Assembly (NCBI GenBank): GCA_016713445.1
Contig: JADJPB010000021.1
Coordinates: 1 to 64,000, forward strand
Source of the DNA: Bacteroidota bacterium
GTDB lineage: Bacteria; Bacteroidota; Bacteroidia; AKYH767-A; OLB10
Length of the DNA: 64,000 bases
Reading direction: 5' to 3'
Part shown: in pieces, positions 9,223-18,000 of the stretch
Position numbering within the stretch: the stretch's first letter is position 1
Layout: every line of letters starts with the position of its first letter
Position numbers and translations under genes: made by a program
The notes under the pieces: generated by a model
The model's input: only the letters and a program-made list of their open reading frames with translations
Database searches by the model: none
What the model was told of the DNA's origin: nothing

Positions 9223-12200
9223 TTATTGCTTCACCACAAATCGACGAGTTCGCACAACATCTCCTTGAGTTAATCGAACGAAATAAACACCATTTGAGAA
9301 ATTCGACGTGTTAATTTTTATACCAGATGCAATTTCCGCACTTTCGTAATTCTTGCTCAACAAATGTTGTCCTAAAATATCGATGCAGGTAACATGCAAA
9401 TCTTCTTCTGAATCAGTTAACCAAGATACCGTAAGTTCATCTTTAGTAGGATTGGGGAAGAGCGCGATTTCATATCTTTCACTATTTTCAAGTCTTGGAC
9501 AATTAAGCATGGTAATGTTCAAAGTTCTATTTGAACTAGTTCCACATGCATTACTCGCTTTGACTTTTAATGCGAGTACATTACCCACAGTACTTGCAAA
9601 ATTTAGCACGATAGCATTAGTACCTTGTCCACTTACCAAAGTTGCGCCTGCAGGTATGGTCCAAGTATAACTAGAAGCTCCTGTTGAATTACTACACGAA
9701 TAGTTTATATTTTGACCGTTAAAGCACGCACTTGCTGGCCCTGTAATTGAAGCAGGAACAGCAGGCTTTCCTTTTATTGTTTTAGATGCACTGGTCGAAT
9801 TTCCACAAGTATTAGTTCCTGTTACAACAATGTTACCTGAAACAAATGAATTACTGAATGAAATACTCGCTGCATTGGTACCTTGTCCAGATAACAAAGT
9901 TGCGCCTGCAGGAACACTCCAATTAAAAGCAACTCCCACTTGATTAACTACAGAATAATTTTTTGTTGCGTTACAAACCCCATTTCCACTTCCCGTAATT
10001 GTACCAATTGCCAAAGGGTTTGGAATGATGTTCACCGCTAAGCAGAAATTGCCAGAACTTCCGCAACTATTTTTCGCTTTTACACAAACATCTCCTGCAA
10101 CTGCAGCTGCGCCGACTTTCACCGTTACACTTGTCGTGTTTTGTCCTGATAAAATATTGAGTCCTGTTGGCATTGTCCAAGTATAAGTGTTATTTCCAAA
10201 AACAGCAACAGTAGAAAAAACAACTGTATCTGAAATACACAATTGCGCAGGTCCGTTAATTACAGTCGGCTTTGAAGGTCTACCGTATATCGTTTTGTTG
10301 CGCGCGTTACTTGTACCACATACATTGAATGCAACGACAGATATTGCACCAGAAGTAAATGAAGTCGAGTATTGGATAGAAACAGCATTCGTACCTTGCC
10401 CAGAAACAACTGTAGCTCCAGCAGGAACCGACCACAGATAACTTACATTTGCCACATTAGTTACTGAATAATTTCTAATTAATCCACAAACTCCGTATCC
10501 CGACCCTGTAATGGAAGAAGGTGTGCTAGGAGTTGTAGCACTTGCATTAATAAGTAAACAAGATGGCGATGTTGAACCGCATACATTGTTCGCAGAAACA
10601 CATAATACTCCAGTGGAGAAACTCGAGTTAACATTTACAACAATGACATTCGTTCCTTGTCCTGAAACCAACGTCATATTTGTAGGTAACACCCACTGAT
10701 AACTAGTAGCACCTACAGTTGTTGGAACCACATAAGTTATTCCATTCGCACTGGGGCAAACTGTAGCAGGACCGTTTACAGCGCCTAATGGCGATGGCAA
10801 TTGGTTGCTTACATTTACAGTAGCACTAGCAGAAGCTGTTGCTCCATTCGAATCGGTTATTGTAACGGTATAGGTTCCTGCTGACAAAGCATTCAAATTT
10901 TGAGAAGCACTTCCATTGCTCCATAAAAAAGCATATGGAGCGGAGCCACCTGATACTGAAATACTGATAGAACCATTCGCAAAACCAGCACAAGTTTCAT
11001 TCGTAACATTCGTAACAGAAACAAAAATTCCAGAGGAAGGAGAGCTATACCCACAAGGAGTTGTGTTTAGAGTTACAATCCAAGGATGCGAATCACCAAT
11101 CGCCCCTGCAGGGTCTGTATAGGGAGCAGGACTTTGCGGTAATGTAGGCCAATCCCAATTTACTACTCGAACCGAATCATATCCGGGAGCAGCGTTCGTT
11201 CCATAACTCTGCGTGTAGGTTGTTGAAGTATATGGTGCAACTAAACGCATCCAAGAATTTGTATTTGAAGTTGTACGATAAGGTTGTGCTTTTCCTTGAT
11301 TAAAAGCTGAGATACCCGTTGCGCGCTCCTGAGTAGTAAAACGAAATACAATGTCGGTCACAGGGTTATTTCCAGTTTTTTCCACCATCCAAAATCGGTC
11401 TACTGTTCCTGCTGCATTATTTGCAGGTGGAATAGCTGTATTGTTTAGATGCGTTACAACATTTGGAAGAGGCAAATTTCCTGGGGCATAATACGTAGAA
11501 ATGGAAACATTACCTATGTTGCCGCTTTTATGAGTAAAAGAAAACGGAATATAAAGTGGTGCTCCTATTTTACTTCCAAATGGAACTACACGATATCCAG
11601 CAAGTGAATTAATATTTTTCCACAATACAATAGAAGTTTGATTTTCAGAAATAATAAAACCATTCGTTCTCGCAAAAGGCCCTTGAGGGGAAACCAATCC
11701 ACCCGTAGAAACCGATGGATTATTCATATTGATATTATAGCCATTCATTAATAAGCAGCCTTGCGTCAACACAAGAGAAGAATCCACAATAATTCTCTTT
11801 TGCATCGTCACCGTTTGCGCCGCCGATCCTTTATGGATTTCTAACTCATTGAATGTAGTTACCTGTGAACCTGAGATTGTTTGAGCGACAGTACTGTCCA
11901 TTACTACACGACTATAACCCGCTTCGAATGTTCCATTGTTGATCCAATCTTCCTGTACTCTTATAATTGCTTTTGCATAAGGCCTGTTTAACAAAAAAGT
12001 GAAGTTGGGTCGATACGAATTTAATCCTGAAAAGAAATTATCAGTAACACCAGCTCCAGGAACTAAAGCACAACCAGAAGCTGCATTGGTTGTTGATGAC
12101 AAAACTAATGTCGACTTAATTCCTGTAGTTTGTGTAATATTTATACGATCATCCGAAGAACCAATATTTGAACTGTTATCAAAACAAAATTGGATTAATA

Positions 12201-14661
12201 GATTACTAGTGCCATCCCAAACTATCGGAGAAGTAAGAGAAAGGGTATTGAGCCCCAAAACAGTTGTCAATGCAACTGGACCCAAGACAGTTGTCATTGC
12301 TCCTGAATACGGGATACTATTCGAATGTTGACTGAAAGGAACTAAAGCGTAACTTAAAGTAAATCCGTTATAAGCAGATGAGCTTCCTTTTAAGGAAATT
12401 GAAAATTCAAGTCCATTAATATTATCATTGCTCACAAATCCTAGTGATGCTAATTCGGAGGCAGTATAAATAAGTTGGGTTCGCGCATCGGTGCTTTGAG
12501 CTTTAAATGGAGTAATGGTATTATTAACAATTGTTCCATTTCCTGCGACTATATTATTCATGTAAGAATTCACCACCGATATTTTTCCATTGTTTGTTAA
12601 ATCTCGCGCAACTTTCAATGAATTGAAACTTGGTGCGGGTGCATCAATGACAATAGAATCCAAATTAGAGATCGTCAAATTTTTTGCGTTCGCAATGATG
12701 TTTGATTTAATAGTAGGTCGATAGTATGGACGCGTTGGAACTCCTGCAGGAGGAAAAACTTGAGCGCGATCTATTATAGCATCATCAGAAATAGCGGGCA
12801 CCCCGCCACACCAATTTGCAGGATCTTGCCAATCGACTGTGTACCCTAACCACAATTTGTTTCCCACGGGACAATTGGGACTAATTGTAACGGTAAAATC
12901 TTCTATTTCACCGCTATTTTGTACACTACATGGATCAATATTTGAATTAGCAAAAACCTCCCGTACGCGCATCCTTGTTGGCCCAAAATAAGTTCCAACC
13001 GGCACTACAAAAGGAATATTTCCGATTCCTAATCCCGGTAAATTTACTTGACCAAGTTTCTCTCCAGCGTCAATAAAATCACCGTCGTGATTATAATCTA
13101 TAAAGACAGCGATATTATTGGAAGTAGGCCAAGTTCCCGCCCTCACAGAAACCGAATAAGCGGCACCTTGATTTAATAAAACTGTTCGTCCATTCACAGT
13201 AGGCCACAACTCGTAATCCGGTGGATGAGAAGTAAAATCGCAACCTGGACCGCCATTTGAAACCAAGCAAGCCAAATTATTGGGCAATCCTGTATTATTA
13301 TTTTTTGCACCTACCGTTGTATTGATAGCTGTCCCACTCGCGCCATTTAAAATTACATGAGTGATGTAATCATTATTTGTATAGCTAAAGTTCAATCCAG
13401 AAGTTCCTTGTGTATAGGTTCCGATACAATAAGGTATATCAATTAAGCTTGCTCCGGAAAGTGAAAATCCACCTGCACTTGGTGCCACGTTAAATCCAGT
13501 TCCACCCGGTGACGGGCACGATCCAGCGGCTCCACCTACGGAAACACTTCGAAGATTTGCATCCAATAAATTTCCAACCGTTGCATTTGGTTTCACATCA
13601 TAGGTAAGCCAGAAATACGTGGTGTCATACTCAAGATAGGTACAGGAAGAAGCACCGTTCATGAAATCCATATTTGTGCCGGGCGCCGCGATAGTCTGAC
13701 CGAATCTTCTGCTGGGGTAATCATCGGCACCTGCTGTAATTGGAAAAGGAGATACATAGGTCGTATCAAATAAAATACTTCCTCCTGTATAGTAAATTTT
13801 AGCATTTGCAATATCGGCAACACTAGTAGTTCCATTTGTATTGAGCAAGAGTGAATCGAGTTTCAGTGCAGTTGATAATGCTCCATTCACTACTCCACAA
13901 CCACTATTTCCACCAATTATACATCGCATCCCAACTACCATACTATTGTTTGTACCCGGACCAACAGAAGCGATATTCTGATAAAAAAGATTTACGCTCA
14001 CATCTGCAGGGTTGGTTGGAGATGGATAGGTATTTGTTGTAACTCGATCTAGATAAATATTATTTCCATCCTTGCAAACGCCCATGATAATAAAATAATA
14101 ACGTTTGGCAGTATAAGTAGCTGCAGCCAAATCATACGTATACAAATTCCACGTGTTCGCAGTTGCAGCCGGAGCGGCGGCAGAATTTCTTGGAAGTTTA
14201 ATTGTTCCTAATGTATTTGACAACAAGGTAGCACCGGTCATATTAGGGGAAGTATTCACATAAACCAGAATATGATCATCATTGGCTGCGAACCCATTAT
14301 CACGGTACATATAAAAACTAAACTGCGGATTATTCCCCGCATTATTGCTAAAATCAAATGGTTTAGTAATTATGATAGCGGTATCGTTATTTCCACCCGT
14401 AAAGGAATTAAACATCATTAAATTAGTACCTCCACTGGGTGCTGCTCCACATGCCGGATTTGTGGCCGTTGCGACTGGTTGCAAAACGAATGCTCCGCTT
14501 ACATTCGTCATATATTTTTGTTGCCTCCATCCGGGCGAAGGAAAAATTGCCGAGGAAGAAGCGGATGCACTTTCAAATGATTCAATTTGTTGAACCATTT
14601 GAGAGAATGAGAGGGTGCTCAGCAATAAGAATATTGCTAATAAGATCGATGATTTTTTCAT
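9223..14661 (-). CDS. Giant secreted GEVED / SprB / PKD-like repeat protein with T9SS type A sorting domain
   Basis: The 1812-residue protein has a signal peptide (MKKSSILLAIFLLLSTLSFS). A jelly-roll-like N-terminal region (ESFES...SPGWRQQ, NPQFSFYMYRDNGFAANDDHILVYVN) follows. A GEVED domain lies near residue 520 (AVFIDYNHDGDFIDAGEKLG, SGEIEDFTVTI). A SprB-like repeat lies near residue 1230 (NETCAGFANGSISISVSGGSAPY). About six PKD-like units follow, sharing the core 'SGQGTN', and then a type A sorting domain (IALFPNPTKDELTVSWL ... RTRRFVVKQ). It is intact, unlike many neighbours. Such proteins are surface adhesins or matrix components carried by T9SS; SprB-type repeats also occur in gliding adhesins. 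Its tail is close to that of the gene at 4270, suggesting the same sorting route. Confidence 0.85.
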   Translation of the reverse strand: MKKSSILLAIFLLLSTLSFSQMVQQIESFESASASSSAIFPSPGWRQQKYMTNVSGAFVLQPVATATNPACGAAPSGGTNLMMFNSFTGGNNDTAIIITKPFDFSNNAGNNPQFSFYMYRDNGFAANDDHILVYVNTSPNMTGATLLSNTLGTIKLPRNSAAAPAATANTWNLYTYDLAAATYTAKRYYFIIMGVCKDGNNIYLDRVTTNTYPSPTNPADVSVNLFYQNIASVGPGTNNSMVVGMRCIIGGNSGCGVVNGALSTALKLDSLLLNTNGTTSVADIANAKIYYTGGSILFDTTYVSPFPITAGADDYPSRRFGQTIAAPGTNMDFMNGASSCTYLEYDTTYFWLTYDVKPNATVGNLLDANLRSVSVGGAAGSCPSPGGTGFNVAPSAGGFSLSGASLIDIPYCIGTYTQGTSGLNFSYTNNDYITHVILNGASGTAINTTVGAKNNNTGLPNNLACLVSNGGPGCDFTSHPPDYELWPTVNGRTVLLNQGAAYSVSVRAGTWPTSNNIAVFIDYNHDGDFIDAGEKLGQVNLPGLGIGNIPFVVPVGTYFGPTRMRVREVFANSNIDPCSVQNSGEIEDFTVTISPNCPVGNKLWLGYTVDWQDPANWCGGVPAISDDAIIDRAQVFPPAGVPTRPYYRPTIKSNIIANAKNLTISNLDSIVIDAPAPSFNSLKVARDLTNNGKISVVNSYMNNIVAGNGTIVNNTITPFKAQSTDARTQLIYTASELASLGFVSNDNINGLEFSISLKGSSSAYNGFTLSYALVPFSQHSNSIPYSGAMTTVLGPVALTTVLGLNTLSLTSPIVWDGTSNLLIQFCFDNSSNIGSSDDRINITQTTGIKSTLVLSSTTNAASGCALVPGAGVTDNFFSGLNSYRPNFTFLLNRPYAKAIIRVQEDWINNGTFEAGYSRVVMDSTVAQTISGSQVTTFNELEIHKGSAAQTVTMQKRIIVDSSLVLTQGCLLMNGYNINMNNPSVSTGGLVSPQGPFARTNGFIISENQTSIVLWKNINSLAGYRVVPFGSKIGAPLYIPFSFTHKSGNIGNVSISTYYAPGNLPLPNVVTHLNNTAIPPANNAAGTVDRFWMVEKTGNNPVTDIVFRFTTQERATGISAFNQGKAQPYRTTSNTNSWMRLVAPYTSTTYTQSYGTNAAPGYDSVRVVNWDWPTLPQSPAPYTDPAGAIGDSHPWIVTLNTTPCGYSSPSSGIFVSVTNVTNETCAGFANGSISISVSGGSAPYAFLWSNGSASQNLNALSAGTYTVTITDSNGATASASATVNVSNQLPSPLGAVNGPATVCPSANGITYVVPTTVGATSYQWVLPTNMTLVSGQGTNVIVVNVNSSFSTGVLCVSANNVCGSTSPSCLLINASATTPSTPSSITGSGYGVCGLIRNYSVTNVANVSYLWSVPAGATVVSGQGTNAVSIQYSTSFTSGAISVVAFNVCGTSNARNKTIYGRPSKPTVINGPAQLCISDTVVFSTVAVFGNNTYTWTMPTGLNILSGQNTTSVTVKVGAAAVAGDVCVKAKNSCGSSGNFCLAVNIIPNPLAIGTITGSGNGVCNATKNYSVVNQVGVAFNWSVPAGATLLSGQGTNAASISFSNSFVSGNIVVTGTNTCGNSTSASKTIKGKPAVPASITGPASACFNGQNINYSCSNSTGASSYTWTIPAGATLVSGQGTNAIVLNFASTVGNVLALKVKASNACGTSSNRTLNITMLNCPRLENSERYEIALFPNPTKDELTVSWLTDSEEDLHVTCIDILGQHLLSKNYESAEIASGIKINTSNFSNGVYFVRLTQGDVVRTRRFVVKQ

Positions 14662-14705
14662 GGTAAAAACTTTAAAATAGTAGACTTAAGGTTGTTTTGT
14701 AATTT

Positions 14706-14713
14706 CAAATGTA
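14706..14713 (-). promoter_or_regulatory. Bacteroidota -7 element candidate for the gene starting at 14661
   Basis: TACATTTG on the minus strand fits TAnnTTTG exactly. It lies 45 bases before the start codon. The expected -33 TTTG is poor (TTTTA about 20 bases further upstream), so this is only a partial match. Confidence 0.35.
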
Positions 14714-14957
14714 TGGAAATAATTCATATTTAAAAGGAAAATCCTACATGTTTCGATTAAAAACAATCTTCTTTATGTTTTGAGGAAAAATGAACTCCAA
14801 TCCAACTTTAATGGATTTCGTTTAGAATTCGTAATGAAAACCCAGCTTTCGGTGTTAAATGCACTAAAAAACGCTCAAATCTTCTCGATGAAAGTCTAGG
14901 CACTATATATCTCAATGGCTATTTAAAATAAATCCCCTAACTCGGTGAAAAAATCGC

Positions 14958-14987
14958 TTGTAGATTTCAGATTTTTTTATAACCTTG
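14958..14987 (+). promoter_or_regulatory. Bacteroidota-type promoter candidate for the S8/MBG gene
   Basis: TTG at 14958-14960 is separated by 19 bases from TAACCTTG at 14980-14987, one mismatch from TAnnTTTG. Transcription would start near 14994, giving a leader of about 80 bases before ATG 15073. Confidence 0.45.
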
Positions 14988-15072
14988 GTACTCCGAATTT
15001 ATCCCCTAATACTACAACAAATTCTTACCCTAATTCAACAGGAAAATCTTATTTCTTTTAATAAAAACTAAA

Positions 15073-18000
15073 ATGAAAACGACTCAATGTTACCGCATGC
15101 ATTTAGGAGTAATGTCCTTGACATTTCTACTTCTTTTAATTCCTTTCGCTTCCAGCTTTGGGCAACTCCAAAATTTGAATGATTATGTACTTTTCGCAGG
15201 CAATGGAACTGTCCCTGGGCAAGGCTGCACAAATCCGGCTTCACCGGGATTTGCGGTTCAGCTTTCATCTTCCACGACTATTAATGGAGGAACAATAGGA
15301 AGTTATATACTCGTAAAAACTACTGGTAGTTCTACTATTACAGGATCTATCCGCAGTGGAAATGATGTTATTTTATCGAATAATAATACTGTAGGCGGTA
15401 ATATAGCAGCAACGAATGCTGGATTACAAAGTGGAACGAGTGTGAGTATTGGATCTGGATTGAATTTAGCCGGCTCATTAGATGCGAATGGTAATATAAG
15501 TATTGGCGGAGGTTCGATAGCAGGTACAGTTACCCGCACTGCTGGAAGTTCATACAGTGGACCTGCTCCTGTCGGTGGAAATATTATTGGAACACCCTAT
15601 TTACCTGGGTTGCCTGCACTTCCTCTGCCGGTTGTTTTTCCATCTGCAGGAACACAAAATATTAGTTCTACCTCCACGCTTAATCCTGGTTCATATAAAA
15701 AAATGACTTTAAATGGTAACAAAACGATAACATTAAATGGACCTGGAGTTTTTGTGTTTAGCTCAATCAGCAATTCAGGAAGTGCGAATAGTTTTGTTTT
15801 TAATTTTCAAAACAATCCAACAGGAACATTTAAAATATATGTGCACGGAAATATGTGCTTAGGCAAAGTAAATGCTACTATGATTAATGGAGGAAGTGCA
15901 TCGCGTATTTTCTCAGAAACACATGGCACCGGATCTAAGTCTTTCACGATAGCTAATGGTTATGGCGGTGGAATTTCAAGATGGCTTGGAAATGTTTATG
16001 CACCATATTCTGCAATCAATATAGGATCAGGAACCGGAAATTCAGAGCTAAATGGATCACTTTGGAGTGGGACACAGGTGATCATTAACAGCGGAGTTAC
16101 CATAAATTTTGTTTCTCCCGGAAGTTGTACCACACCCAATGCGAATGCCGGGTTTGATAAACTATTAAATTGCGCCAATACTTCTGTGGTGTTAGATGGA
16201 TCCTCCACTACGCCTGGAGTTACATATTCATGGGTGGGTCCAGGAATTGTATCTGGCGGAAATTCGGCTTCCCCCACCGTTAATGCTATAGGCACATATA
16301 CTGTAACTGTTACGAGCAATGGTTGTACAGCAACTGACGATGTACAGGTTTCTTCTAATTTTTCAGTTCCGACTGCAGATGCAGGACCAGCAAACGCCAT
16401 TACTTGTACGATCTTAGAAATTACCTTAACTGGAAGCTCTAATACACCAAACGCAAGTTATGCATGGTCAACCACAGGCACAGGAAACATCGTTTCAGGA
16501 GGAAATACTGCGACGCCAATTGTAAACGGGATCGGTACTTATACTTTAACTGTAACAGATCCCAATAGTTTATGTTCTGCTACTGATCAAGTAATTATTG
16601 AAGAAGGGCCTTGTATCTTGCCTTACTATACACCTTGTCCTGACGGGAAATACAATGGCGTGTTGGGCTGTGAATTAAGTTCTCTATATACTAATTACAC
16701 CGTAGGATCTGATACCATCAATGATGTTTATTTCTTTGGAGGCGATAGTGTTTATGTAGAAATAATTTCAATTGAAGGCCAAACGCAAAATTTATTTAAT
16801 CTCATTTATAACGCCACAGGTTATGGATTAACAGACACGATTCCCAATGGATTAAATCCATTAATTATTACAGGAAGAATGCCTATTTCCAATTTAATTA
16901 ATTTGAGTACTGCTCCTGCTGCTGCGATGATCAACTATGTGCGTCCTGTATATCCATCAGTAACCAGCAGTGGTGTTGCGATATCACAAGGAGATATTGC
17001 ACAACGCACGCCACAAGTTCGTGAAGGATTTGGCATCACCGGAGAAGGTGTAAAAGTGTGTGTATTATCTGATAGCTACAACAGCATTTTGGGAAATCCG
17101 GCAAACACCGATGTGGTGAATGGAGACTTACCTGGAATTGGAAATCCGGATGATGATTTGACTCCAGTAGACATTATCAAAGAATATCCATACGGTCAAC
17201 GTAGCGATGAAGGTCGTGCGATGTTGCAAATCATACACGATGTTGCACCAAAAGCGACGTTAGGCTTCCGAACGGCTACCATTAGCGAAGGTGATATGGC
17301 ACTGGGTGTGATTCAATGTGCACAAAATGGATGCGATGTAATTGCAGATGATGTTACTTGGGTAACATCGCCTTTCTTCCAAGATGGGGTAATCGCAAAA
17401 GCTGTTGATTCCGTAAGTTCATTGGGCGTTAGCTATTTTGTGGCCGCCGGAAACTTTGCTTCAAAATCTTATCAAAATTTCTACAATCCGATGCCAGCGC
17501 CCTTTGGATTGACAGGTACAGCGCATGACTTTGGTGGAGGCGATAATTTATTGAGCGTAACCTTAGCGCCTGGCAATTACACCATCGTTTTGCAATGGCA
17601 AGATTCTATTTATTCATTAGGACAAACTTCTACAGGAACGCAAACCGATTATGATATTTATTTAACCAATCAATATGGCACGCAATATTTTGGTTTCAAC
17701 CGAAACAATTTGGGTGGAGATCCACTTGAAGTACTGCCTTTTATTGTTCCAGGAACAAATCCAGTTCAAGCGAACTTAACTATTATTCGTGCTGCGGGCA
17801 GCATCAATTCTAATTTCAAATTAATTGTTTTCAGAGGAGAATTAACTTTTGATGAACATGCCACTGGAATTTCTACAATTGTTGGGCAAGCCAATGCAGA
17901 AGGCGCCATTACTGTAGGAGCAGTCAATTATTTTAATACTCCTGCGTATGGAGTAAATCCTCCAACGGTTCAAGATTTTTCTTCTCGCGGCGGTACTCCC

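Noticed and set aside
11999..12331. Antisense ORF of 110 codons within the giant T9SS gene (and similar ones at 15996-16400, 18507-18824 and 39483-39989)
   Set aside because: They lie opposite well-supported genes with clear domains, lack signal or domain features, and look like shadows of codon bias on the other strand.
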